Shown here in pieces: positions 17,649 through 23,931 of a DNA stretch of 27,411 bases. The stretch is taken from positions 1 to 27,411 of the forward strand of contig JAEWBG010000044.1 of the NCBI GenBank assembly GCA_023391335.1, given 5' to 3'. The translations under genes were made by a program, and so were the position numbers. Below the pieces are notes generated by a model, which ran no database searches, had not been told where the DNA came from, and saw nothing but the letters and a program-made list of their open reading frames with translations. The DNA is from Pseudomonadota bacterium. Lineage in GTDB: Bacteria > Pseudomonadota > Gammaproteobacteria > Steroidobacterales > Steroidobacteraceae. Numbering within the stretch: the first letter of the stretch is position 1; each line of letters opens with the position of its first letter.

Positions 17649-18092
17649 CTATTGTTTCGGTGTCGTGGCAGAAGTCCAGTTAATCACGTGATAGGTAGCT
17701 GGGCCGTCGCCCACATTGCGAATCGAATGCAGCTGATTCGACGCGTTGAAAATGACCGAGCCCGGGCCCACGCGCTCATATTTGCCGTTCACCAGCGCTT
17801 CCAAGGTGCCCTCTTTGATGATCACGAGTTCTTCGTTCGGATGCTTATGCGGAGCGTGAGAGCTGATGCCAGGCTTCAGCGTCGTCACATGTAGCTCGAG
17901 TTCGTTGAGGGTGGCGGTGGGAGCTCGAAAGAAGCTGCGAAGCTGACCCACGTCCGTGTCTTTGGCGGCAATCGCATTCCATTCAAACGCTCGCGAGCCC
18001 ATGAGTGCACTTTCCGAATGTGCAAATTGCAATGCCGCCGAGGTCGCGGCAACCGAAACGACGGCAACGATCAGATCTCGACGGCGAATCAT
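17649..18092 (-). CDS. Exported cupin-domain protein
   Basis: A 147-residue small beta-barrel protein. The N-terminus MIRRRDLIVAVVSVAATSAA looks like a signal sequence with a twin-arginine-like RRRDL, so export to the periplasm is likely. The cupin motif 1 is His82-X-His84-X3-Glu88-X6-Gly95 and motif 2 has His122-X3-Asn126, so a metal site is probably intact. The function may be enzymatic or ligand-binding. The open frame extends upstream to 18338, but the ATG at 18092 has GGAG five bases before it and creates the signal peptide. It is followed by lepB in the same direction. Confidence 0.85.
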   Translation of the reverse strand: MIRRRDLIVAVVSVAATSAALQFAHSESALMGSRAFEWNAIAAKDTDVGQLRSFFRAPTATLNELELHVTTLKPGISSHAPHKHPNEELVIIKEGTLEALVNGKYERVGPGSVIFNASNQLHSIRNVGDGPATYHVINWTSATTPKQ

Positions 18093-18381
18093 GGGGTCTC
18101 CTGCATGAAGCGAGTGGAGCCAGAAGCCGCACTCTACCGTTGGCAGTCTGAACGGCGATAGTGGCAGAGCTGCAAAGTATCGATAACTTCGAGCAGACGT
18201 TCCGCCAATTTGGATTCCGTGGGCTGTTGGCTCTGATCGGGCGCCGGTAGCAGCGGGCCAGTTCGAATGCCGCAAATTAGCGGCCGTTTGGGCTCGCCAC
18301 AGCGAGCCTTGGATACTATGATTCGGTGCATCAGCCATTTATCTGCAAACAGCGTTGCCCATGCAAAAGGTACGGTGAGCG
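18093..18381. other. Divergent intergenic region with a 7-bp tetraloop hairpin
   Basis: No gene is supported here. A perfect hairpin GGCTCGC-CACA-GCGAGCC lies at 18291-18308, just upstream of a -10-like TATGAT at 18317-18322. No -35 at proper distance is clear. The hairpin could be an operator for the downstream three-gene cluster; it has no T-tract and so is not a typical terminator. Confidence 0.4.
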
Positions 18382-18771
18382 GTGGTCGATCGGCCCCGCG
18401 TTGAAGTCACACAGGAAGTGCTCCAGTTTCTGACGGACTACATCGATACGGTTCCGCAATTGGAAGCGCTACTGCTTGCTTGGGAGAACCCAGGTACAAC
18501 GTGGACCGAATCGGAAATTGCGGCACGGATCTATGTTAGGCCCGAAACCGCGGCCGAAATTCTGCGAACCTTGGTTCGTCGTGGTTTTGTGAAGGCGCAG
18601 GAAGGCGGCGGGTTTCGCTACGAAAGTCAGTGGGACAAACGCGACACAATGGCGACCGTCGCCAATGCCTATCGCCAAAATCTCATTCCTGTCTCCACCT
18701 TCATCCACTCCAAGGCATCCAGCTCGGTGCGCGAGTTCGCGCGCGCCTTTGAATTCAAGCGAGATCGCTGA
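18382..18771 (+). CDS. Hypothetical protein with winged-helix-like domain
   Basis: A 129-residue soluble protein not assigned to a named family. The segment from about residue 40 to 80 (TWTESEIAARIYVRPETAAEILRTLVRRGFV, then a wing-like GGGFRY) has the helix-turn-helix plus wing pattern of MarR/ArsR-like domains. The flanking N- and C-terminal parts look helical. It starts at GTG 18382; the first ATG upstream is blocked by a stop. Its stop overlaps the ATG of the next gene (ATGA-type junction), so it is part of a three-gene operon with two small membrane proteins. It could be their regulator or a cytoplasmic partner. Confidence 0.75.
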   Translation: MVDRPRVEVTQEVLQFLTDYIDTVPQLEALLLAWENPGTTWTESEIAARIYVRPETAAEILRTLVRRGFVKAQEGGGFRYESQWDKRDTMATVANAYRQNLIPVSTFIHSKASSSVREFARAFEFKRDR

Positions 18772-19034
18772 TGATGGACGCACTCGCCAACATCGTGGGC
18801 ACGTTTGTCGTGGGCTTGAGCGCAGTGTTGCTGCTTCGTGCCTACGCGTCGGTGCGTAAACGCTTGCTATTGTGGAGCGGACTCTGCTTCGCTGGCCTCA
18901 CGTTGGCGAACGCCTTGCTGATTGTCGATCTGCAGGTCCTACCAGATCAGGTCGATTTGTATTCCTGGCGGCTGGGCGTGGCTGCGGTCTCGATGCTGCT
19001 GTTGATCTACGGCCTCATTTTCGAAAGCGAATAG
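18771..19034 (+). CDS. Small membrane protein, DUF5985-like (first)
   Basis: An 87-residue protein with three hydrophobic segments (about 7-24, 32-52, 65-82) separated by short polar loops containing RAYASVRKR and DLQVLPDQVDLYSWR. It overlaps the upstream gene by one base and ends two bases before the next one. It resembles, in size and topology, the DUF5985 family of paired small membrane proteins; this is recollection and was not searched. No catalytic motif is seen. Confidence 0.75.
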   Translation: MMDALANIVGTFVVGLSAVLLLRAYASVRKRLLLWSGLCFAGLTLANALLIVDLQVLPDQVDLYSWRLGVAAVSMLLLIYGLIFESE

Positions 19035-19036
19035 CC

Positions 19037-19297
19037 ATGCTCAACGGATTTCTCCTGGGAACGATCGTCACATCCTCATTGATTGCGGGTGCATTCTTCA
19101 TCAAGTTCTGGCGCCAAACACGCGATACCTTGTTCTTGGCGTTCGGAGCATCCTTCATTGTCGAAGGACTCAATCGCTCGATGATCCTGCTCGTCGACGA
19201 ACCGAATCTCGGACATCCGTTGATCTATTTGGTCCGGCTGCTTTCTTACCTGATGATTTTGATCGCGATCATCAATAAGAATCGCGCACCCCGCTAA
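19037..19297 (+). CDS. Small membrane protein, DUF5985-like (second)
   Basis: An 86-residue protein with three hydrophobic segments and the pattern AGAFFIKFWRQTRDTLFLAFGASFIVEGLNR, which I associate with DUF5985. It is a probable distant paralogue of the preceding gene and is translated from an ATG two bases after its stop. The longer open frame reaching back to 18872 overlaps the preceding gene and is not supported. A hairpin of only five base pairs follows at 19309-19322, before the convergent egtD gene. Confidence 0.8.
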   Translation: MLNGFLLGTIVTSSLIAGAFFIKFWRQTRDTLFLAFGASFIVEGLNRSMILLVDEPNLGHPLIYLVRLLSYLMILIAIINKNRAPR

Positions 19298-19343
19298 GCA
19301 CTCAACACGCAAGCATTTGCGAGGCACATCGCCCGAGGGCTGA

Positions 19344-20306
19344 CTACTGCGCGGAACCGGCGTGCAGCAAGATCACGCTGAACAGCGCATTCTCATCCGT
19401 CCATACGTGCGCGACTTGCAAATTGGCACTGGCTGCAAGCTCGCTGAAACTCTCCAAGGTGTATTTGTGGCAGCACTCGGTTCGTATGTGTTCACCGCGC
19501 GCGAACTCGATGCGCTGACCGGCAACCTGCACGCTTTGATGATGACGGCTCACGAGATGCATTTCGATCCGGCTGCTGTCTTCCTTCCACACCGCTTGAT
19601 GCTGGAATGCGTTCACATCGAAGTTCGCCGGTAATTCGCGATTGAGGTGACGCAGAGCGTTCAGATTGAATTGCGCGGTGACGCCTGCGGCATCGTCATA
19701 GGCGCGCTCCAGGATCTGCGGGTCCTTGTTCAGATCGATGCCGATCAGTACCCAGCCGTTGCGCGCGATCGCTGTCATGGATTTTAGTAGCGCTTCGGCG
19801 GACTCCTTCTCGAAGTTTCCCAACGTGGATCCTGGGAAGTAGACCACGCGCTTGCGAGCTGCGGCGATTTGATGCGGAAGCTCGAAGTGCTGCGTGAAGT
19901 CAGCGCAAACCGGCACGATGCGCAGCGACGGATAGTCCCGTGCTAAGGCGCCCGCCGCGTCCAGTAATTGCTCGCGCGAGATGTCGACGGGAACGTATGC
20001 GATGGGATCTTCGAGTTGATCAATCAATAGGCGTGTCTTTAGGCTCGATCCACTGCCCAGCTCGATGATCGCCGCTTGCGGACCGATGCGCTCCGCCATT
20101 TCTCTCGCGTGCTCGCGCATGATGCCGAGCTCCGTGCGCGTGAGATAGTACTCAGGCAATTCGCAGATCTTCTCGAAGAGATTGGATCCAGCTTCGTCAT
20201 AAAACCAGACGGGCGACAGTTGTTTGGGAGTCTTACGCAATCCTTCGAGTACCTCGCCGGTCATGCGCGAGGGAGGAGCCACTGCTACGTTCGGATGCTT
20301 TGCCAT
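19344..20306 (-). CDS. egtD: L-histidine N-alpha-methyltransferase EgtD
   Basis: SAM-dependent enzyme that trimethylates histidine to hercynine, the first step of ergothioneine synthesis. The 320-residue length matches the family (about 321). Seen in order: SPVWFYDEAGSNLFEKICELPEYY; SAM motif IIELGSGSS at 80-88; YVPVDIS; VVYFPGSTLGNF; LIGIDLNKD; and the C-terminal FSELAASANLQVAHVWTDE. The ATG at 20306 follows AAGGAAG at good spacing. Upstream in-frame codons to 20510 lie inside egtB and are not used. It starts ten bases after the egtB stop, so egtB-egtD is an operon. Confidence 0.95.
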   Translation of the reverse strand: MAKHPNVAVAPPSRMTGEVLEGLRKTPKQLSPVWFYDEAGSNLFEKICELPEYYLTRTELGIMREHAREMAERIGPQAAIIELGSGSSLKTRLLIDQLEDPIAYVPVDISREQLLDAAGALARDYPSLRIVPVCADFTQHFELPHQIAAARKRVVYFPGSTLGNFEKESAEALLKSMTAIARNGWVLIGIDLNKDPQILERAYDDAAGVTAQFNLNALRHLNRELPANFDVNAFQHQAVWKEDSSRIEMHLVSRHHQSVQVAGQRIEFARGEHIRTECCHKYTLESFSELAASANLQVAHVWTDENALFSVILLHAGSAQ

Positions 20307-20316
20307 CGATCTTCCT

Positions 20317-21597
20317 TTAGGAATTGCGAGCGAGCCTGATGCCGGTGAATTGCCAGCGCGCGTGCGGGTAGAAGAAATTGCGATACGTGGCGCGAATGTG
20401 GTCGACCGGTGTGACGCATGATCCGCCGCGGAGAACCATCTGGTTGCACATGAATTTGCCGTTGTACTCGCCGAGCGCGCCGCTCGGCGGTGCATAGCCG
20501 GGATAAGCATAGTAGGGCGACGCAGTCCACTCCCACGTATCGCCGAACAGTTGCTTCAATCCCGTGCCCGCCTCGCTGGGCAGGGGGTGCAACGCGCCGC
20601 TCGCAACGAAATTACCCGCGGTGGATGACACGCTCGTTGCAGCGACTTCCCATTCGGCTTCTGTCGGCAATCGCGCATCTGCCCAGCGCGCAAATGCATC
20701 CGCTTCATAAAAGCTCAAGTGGGTTACAGGCGAGGCTGGATGGAGCGGCTGCATTCCGTTGAGCGTGAACTCCGCATCGAGATCGTCCGACCAGTACAAG
20801 GGATGTCGCCAACGTTCCGCAGCGACCATCGCCCATCCATCCGACATCCATAGCTGAGGCCGGCGGTAGCCGCCCTCCCGAATGAATTCCATGTACTCGC
20901 CATTGGAGATGAGACGATCAGCGAGGGCGAACGGCTCCAGCCATTGCCGATGCCGCGGCGTTTCATTGTCGAAGCAGAAGCGCTTGCCCGTCGCGCCGAT
21001 CTCCTTGAGTCCTCCATCGAATGCAATGAACCGCAGCGGAGCAATGTGGCTTGATGTTTGCGACTGCGCGTGCGCATTTCGGTAGGCGGGCTTCAACGGA
21101 TTCGCTGCAAACAGGTGCTTCAAATCCGTCAGCATCAATTCTTGGTGCTGTTGTTCGTGGTGCAGACCTAGGGTCGCGATCTCACAGCAGGGATCGTCGG
21201 CGTCGCGTCCGTCCAGAAGCTCGTGCATGTGACGATCGACGTACGCGCGATATTCGAACACTTCAGCAACGGTCGGGCGTGTAAGCAGCCCGCGTTCCGC
21301 GCGCGGGTGCATGGAGCCCACTGTTTGGTAATAGGAATTGAAGAGGTACTCGTACTCCGCGCGAAAAGGCTGATAGCGGCGCTGGTGCGGTTTGAGTAGG
21401 AATTGCTCGAAGAACCAAGTCGTGTGCGCCAGATGCCATTTGACCGGGCTCGCATCCGGCATGCTCTGCGCGACGAAATCTTCCGTCTCAAGTCCGGTGC
21501 AGAGTGCCTGCGTTGCCGCGCGCACGCGCCGATAGGCGGTGGCCGTATCTTCATACGCGCGCGCCGTCAGTCTCAGCGTTTCAGAAGCTGCGACCAT
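20317..21597 (-). CDS. egtB: Ergothioneine sulfoxide synthase EgtB
   Basis: Non-haem iron enzyme that couples hercynine to a thiol (gamma-glutamylcysteine or cysteine) with O2. The 426-residue protein has an N-terminal DinB-like iron domain with KWHLAHTTWFFE (candidate ligands His55 or His58) and LHHEQQHQELM (His147 and His151). A C-terminal FGE-sulfatase/C-type-lectin-like domain follows, with RLPTEAEWEVAA, LFGDTWEWTASPY, VLRGGSC and FTGIRLAR. The ATG at 21597 has AGGAG five bases before it; a GTG at 21603 overlaps that site and is less likely. No egtC or egtE lies in the window, so the C-S lyase step must be encoded elsewhere. The thiol donor cannot be told from the sequence by eye. Confidence 0.95.
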   Translation of the reverse strand: MVAASETLRLTARAYEDTATAYRRVRAATQALCTGLETEDFVAQSMPDASPVKWHLAHTTWFFEQFLLKPHQRRYQPFRAEYEYLFNSYYQTVGSMHPRAERGLLTRPTVAEVFEYRAYVDRHMHELLDGRDADDPCCEIATLGLHHEQQHQELMLTDLKHLFAANPLKPAYRNAHAQSQTSSHIAPLRFIAFDGGLKEIGATGKRFCFDNETPRHRQWLEPFALADRLISNGEYMEFIREGGYRRPQLWMSDGWAMVAAERWRHPLYWSDDLDAEFTLNGMQPLHPASPVTHLSFYEADAFARWADARLPTEAEWEVAATSVSSTAGNFVASGALHPLPSEAGTGLKQLFGDTWEWTASPYYAYPGYAPPSGALGEYNGKFMCNQMVLRGGSCVTPVDHIRATYRNFFYPHARWQFTGIRLARNS

Positions 21598-21824
21598 GGG
21601 CACTCCTATATATGGGTTCAGGTGTCGAGAGCGTCAAACCAAACGTCCTCGCTGGGAAAAAGTTGCAGGCGGGTTGCCTGGTCACATATTCAGTCTGAGC
21701 ATGATCCGAGCGGTTTCAACGACTTAGCCGGCCCGCGTAGGGCTGGATTGGAGTCTCACACCTGAAGTTGACGTTGCGCGTCATTGTTGGGGGTGCCTGC
21801 CGGTCCGAGAGCGCTGCATTTTTC
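21598..21824. other. Intergenic region between egtB and the tRNA-Phe promoter
   Basis: No gene is supported. It contains a short hairpin CAGGC-GGGTT-GCCTG (21666-21680) and a widely spaced 9-bp inverted pair TTCAGGTGT (21617-21625) / ACACCTGAA (21758-21766). The egtB promoter should lie here. Confidence 0.4.
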
Positions 21825-21853
21825 TTGACGACCCCCACGCTCGCCGATTTAAT
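21825..21853 (+). promoter_or_regulatory. Sigma70-type promoter of tRNA-Phe
   Basis: TTGACG (21825-21830) and TTTAAT (21848-21853) are separated by exactly 17 bp, five of six and four of six matches to the consensus. A GC-rich discriminator (ACGCGCCCCGCG) follows, typical of stringently controlled stable-RNA promoters. The tRNA begins about 60 bp downstream of the predicted start of transcription. Confidence 0.75.
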
Positions 21854-21918
21854 ACGCGCCCCGCGTCGGCCGTTCTGGCCGGGCATGTTGCTGGTGGGCT
21901 CCCCTTCAGCACAAACGT

Positions 21919-21993
<75 letters not shown>

Positions 21994-21994
<1 letters not shown>

Positions 21995-22095
21995 TCTCTC
22001 TTCAACAGGGGACCTCCCAGCTTTGTTTGTCCTGCGCGGCTGAATTTCGCGTCGCGGCCGGTTGTGCGGGTGCATGTCCCCTGTTGAAGAGAGAT
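21994..22095 (+). repeat. Perfect 20-bp inverted repeat directly after tRNA-Phe
   Basis: ATCTCTCTTCAACAGGGGAC (21994-22013) and its exact reverse complement (22076-22095) enclose 62 nt of GC-rich sequence. The first arm starts on the final A of the tRNA CCA. It could act as a 3-prime processing or termination structure, or be the ends of a small inserted element. No T-tract follows, and no ORF inside is credible. Confidence 0.8.
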
Positions 22096-22098
22096 GTG

Positions 22099-22289
22099 GG
22101 CCAGGGGATGGCGGCGTCGAACCATTCCATGGTTCGGCCGCTCGAACACGTTCCACTCAATTCATCGCTACTCGCCGGCGGATTCCACAAGCGAATCCGC
22201 GTTCGGTCGGACGACGACATGTTAAATGTCGTCGCGAGAGGCACCGACCGAACCCATCCCTGGCCATCGGTGACGCTGAAGACAGCGTC
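22099..22289 (+). ncRNA. Structured repeat copy A (multi-hairpin, tRNA-acceptor-like closing stem)
   Basis: Arms GGCCAGGGGATGG (22099-22111) and CCATCCCTGGCC (22254-22265) close a junction with one bulged G. Inside are hairpin 0 CGAACCAT-TCC-ATGGTTCG (22118-22136), hairpin 1 GCGGATTC/GAATCCGC (22178-22200), and hairpin 2 with a nine-pair outer stem TTCGGTCGG/CCGACCGAA and a nine-pair inner stem CGACGACAT-GTTAA-ATGTCGTCG (22202-22252). Hairpin 3 GACGCTG-AAGA-CAGCGTC (22272-22289) follows. The first seven and last seven bases of the closing arms equal the tRNA-Phe acceptor arms. Whether it acts as RNA or as palindromic DNA is unknown; the strand is assumed from the tRNA. Confidence 0.55.
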
Positions 22290-22383
22290 GAATGTTTGAT
22301 CGTGACCCACGGATACGAAGCGTTCCATGGGTTCACCCCACTCATAACATCTCCTAACGTGCGATGCCGCTCATTACTGGCCT

Positions 22384-22496
22384 GCCGATTCGCAAGCGAA
22401 TCGGCGTTCGCGCGGTTCGAAGACAAGCAATTGTCTTCGAAAAGGCATCCACGCTCACCCATCCCTGGCCACGAATGTGTCGCTGCAGACAGCGAC
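22384..22496 (+). ncRNA. Structured repeat copy B (3-prime part)
   Basis: Same order and almost the same length as hairpins 1 to 3 of copy A (113 against 112 bp): GCCGATTC/GAATCGGC (22384-22405); an 11-pair hairpin TTCGAAGACAA-GCAA-TTGTCTTCGAA with a GNRA loop (22416-22441); the arm CCATCCCTGGCC (22459-22470); and GTCGCTG-CAGA-CAGCGAC (22479-22496). Several stem pairs differ from copy A on both sides so that pairing is kept. The matching 5-prime closing arm and hairpin 0 are absent or too diverged in 22290-22383. Confidence 0.55.
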
Positions 22497-22507
22497 GAGC
22501 ATTTGAT

Positions 22508-22588
22508 GGGGACTGTCCTCAGCGCTTCCTCAAGCGTTGTTTCTAGCTGCGAGATCACATCTGTATTACCCGTCTCGGGACTGTCCCC
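22508..22588. repeat. Segment bounded by GGGACTGTCC palindromes
   Basis: GGGGACTGTCC (22508-22518) and GGGACTGTCCCC (22577-22588) bracket about 58 bp that include a small hairpin CGCTT-CCTC-AAGCG (22523-22536). GGGAC-T-GTCCC is itself a palindrome. It separates structured copies B and C and may be a further small inserted repeat. Confidence 0.5.
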
Positions 22589-22600
22589 GTTTGAGAAATG

Positions 22601-22704
22601 CGGGGCAGGGATCGCGGCTTCGAACCATTCCATGGTTCGGGCACTCGAACACACTTCGCTGAGTTCATCGCTACCCGCCTGCCGATTCGACCAAGCGAAT
22701 CGGC
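22601..22704 (+). ncRNA. Structured repeat copy C (5-prime part)
   Basis: Aligns to the first half of copy A. It has a closing-arm-like GGGGCAGGGATCG (22602-22614), hairpin 0 CGAACCAT-TCC-ATGGTTCG (22621-22639) identical to copy A, the shared TTCATCGCTAC, and hairpin 1 GCCGATTC/GAATCGGC (22681-22704), then GTTCGCG. Hairpins 2 and 3 and the 3-prime arm are missing; the sequence passes into the AbiE promoter region. Confidence 0.5.
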
Positions 22705-22797
22705 GTTCGCGTGGTTCGCGCTCTTATCGGGTGGATGAACACATAAAACTGTGGTGTTGATTGAAAGAGCTATGGCACGCGTTCATAAAAAGCACTC

Positions 22798-22814
22798 GTT
22801 CATGGTTTGTGAAC
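22798..22814. promoter_or_regulatory. Operator-like inverted repeat O1 (GTTCA-N7-TGAAC)
   Basis: Dyad GTTCA (22798-22802) / TGAAC (22810-22814) with a 7-bp spacer, itself nested in TATGGCA (22771-22777) / TGCCATA (22816-22822). It lies just upstream of the predicted -35 and has the same architecture as the site at 22861-22881. Confidence 0.55.
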
Positions 22815-22825
22815 ATGCCATAAAC

Positions 22826-22854
22826 TTGAACAGCAACACGGTTTTGTTCATAAT
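22826..22854 (+). promoter_or_regulatory. Promoter of the AbiE-type operon
   Basis: TTGAAC (22826-22831) and CATAAT (22849-22854) are 17 bp apart. Both hexamers overlap GTTCA/TGAAC half-sites (TGAACA 22827-22832, TGTTCA 22845-22850), so a repressor binding these would occlude polymerase. The predicted transcription start is near 22861. Confidence 0.6.
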
Positions 22855-22860
22855 TCGATT

Positions 22861-22881
22861 GTGTTCAAGCTAAGTGAACAC
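22861..22881. promoter_or_regulatory. Operator-like inverted repeat O2 (GTGTTCA-N7-TGAACAC)
   Basis: Perfect 7-bp arms with a 7-bp spacer at the predicted transcription start, ten bases before the antitoxin ATG. Together with O1 and intervening half-sites it fits the autoregulation known for AbiEi antitoxins, which bind inverted repeats in their own promoter. Confidence 0.6.
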
Positions 22882-22890
22882 AATACAAAC

Positions 22891-23931
22891 ATGAACACCG
22901 CCGAAACTAACTTGCTGAAAGCTGCCGCAGACCACCTTAGGGCGCGAAATCTAGGTGTCGCGATCCGGAACGCGCGCCCACAGGAGCAAATTGACGCTTG
23001 GTTTCGCGTTACTAAGAACAACAAACACGTTGATTACGCCGTTGAGGTGAAGGGAAACGTGACCCCTCAAACGCTGGGGGCGGTCGTTGTTCAACTCAAA
23101 CATCGGGGACAACTTGCGAAGAAGCCTCCGCTACTTGTCACTACCTACATTACTCAGCCGGTCGCAGATCGCTTGACTGCAGCGAATCTGCAGTTTGCAG
23201 ACGCAGCCGGCAATGCATACCTCGACGCGCCAGGCATGTTTGTACTGATCACGGGGCGGAAGCCTGCTAAGGACAGGGCCATGATCGCCCAGCGGCATGG
23301 TGGAATCTTCACCAAGGCGGGATTGAAGACCCTATTCGCGTTGATCTGCAACCCTCACCTCGCAACCGCAACATATAGGGACGTTGCGGCGGCAGCAGGC
23401 GTGGCATTGGGTGGGATTCCCCCTGTGATGGCTGGACTGCAGCAAGCGGGGCATATCTACATCATGGGCGACAAGCGGCGGCTCATTGCAACAAGACGAC
23501 TTCTCGATGAGTGGGCTCTCGCCTATGCGAGAACCCTACGTCCCAAACAATTGCTACGAACGTTAGTCACTCCAGTATTTGGAACCTGGCGCGAGTGGGA
23601 CCTCAAAAATGAGCGCGCGAAGTGGGGCGGTGAGCCCGCAGCAGCGCTGCTAACAAGACACCTCACACCCGGAGTGCTGACGCTTTACGCGGACAAGCTG
23701 CCCGCCAAGCTCATCGTGCAGCATCGCATGACAACAGCTCAGCCTAACGATGAGCACAATCTTGTCGAGGTGCGCAAACGGTTCTGGGGAGAAGCGCTGG
23801 ACGGTCGCGCAGATCTTGTGCCGCCACCGTTGATATACGCCGACTTGTTGGCCACCGGGGATGCACGATGCATTGACGCAGCTCAGATGATCTACGAGGA
23901 ATATCTTGCTCGACTTTTCACAGCGACGTGA
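22891..23931 (+). CDS. Type IV toxin-antitoxin AbiEi-family antitoxin / transcriptional regulator
   Basis: A 346-residue protein resembling the AbiEi_2 group (formerly an uncharacterised domain; recalled, not searched). The N-terminal part has a restriction-endonuclease-like pattern (VDYAVEVKGNVTPQTLGAVVVQL, then LLVTTYITQPVADRL and FADAAGNAYLDAPGMFVLITGRKP). A winged-helix stretch follows (LKTLFALICNPHLATATYRDVAAAAGVALGGIPPVMAGLQQAGHI). The C-terminal region has WGGEPAAALLTRHLTPGVLTLYAD. A longer frame starts at GTG 22861, but that coincides with the predicted transcription start and the O2 operator, so ATG 22891 is chosen even though it lacks a visible Shine-Dalgarno. Its end overlaps the toxin gene by 26 bases. 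Its role would be to repress the operon and counteract the downstream nucleotidyltransferase. Confidence 0.85.
   Translation: MNTAETNLLKAAADHLRARNLGVAIRNARPQEQIDAWFRVTKNNKHVDYAVEVKGNVTPQTLGAVVVQLKHRGQLAKKPPLLVTTYITQPVADRLTAANLQFADAAGNAYLDAPGMFVLITGRKPAKDRAMIAQRHGGIFTKAGLKTLFALICNPHLATATYRDVAAAAGVALGGIPPVMAGLQQAGHIYIMGDKRRLIATRRLLDEWALAYARTLRPKQLLRTLVTPVFGTWREWDLKNERAKWGGEPAAALLTRHLTPGVLTLYADKLPAKLIVQHRMTTAQPNDEHNLVEVRKRFWGEALDGRADLVPPPLIYADLLATGDARCIDAAQMIYEEYLARLFTAT

Noticed and set aside
21609..21637. Minus-strand TTGACG-N17-CATATA as the egtB promoter
   Set aside because: The predicted start of transcription would fall on or after the Shine-Dalgarno of egtB, leaving almost no leader, so the match is probably chance.
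22290..22383. A full copy B including closing arm and hairpin 0
   Set aside because: Only scattered matches to copy A (for example TTCCATGG) are found. No paired GGCCAGG arm is present, so copy B is described from hairpin 1 onward.
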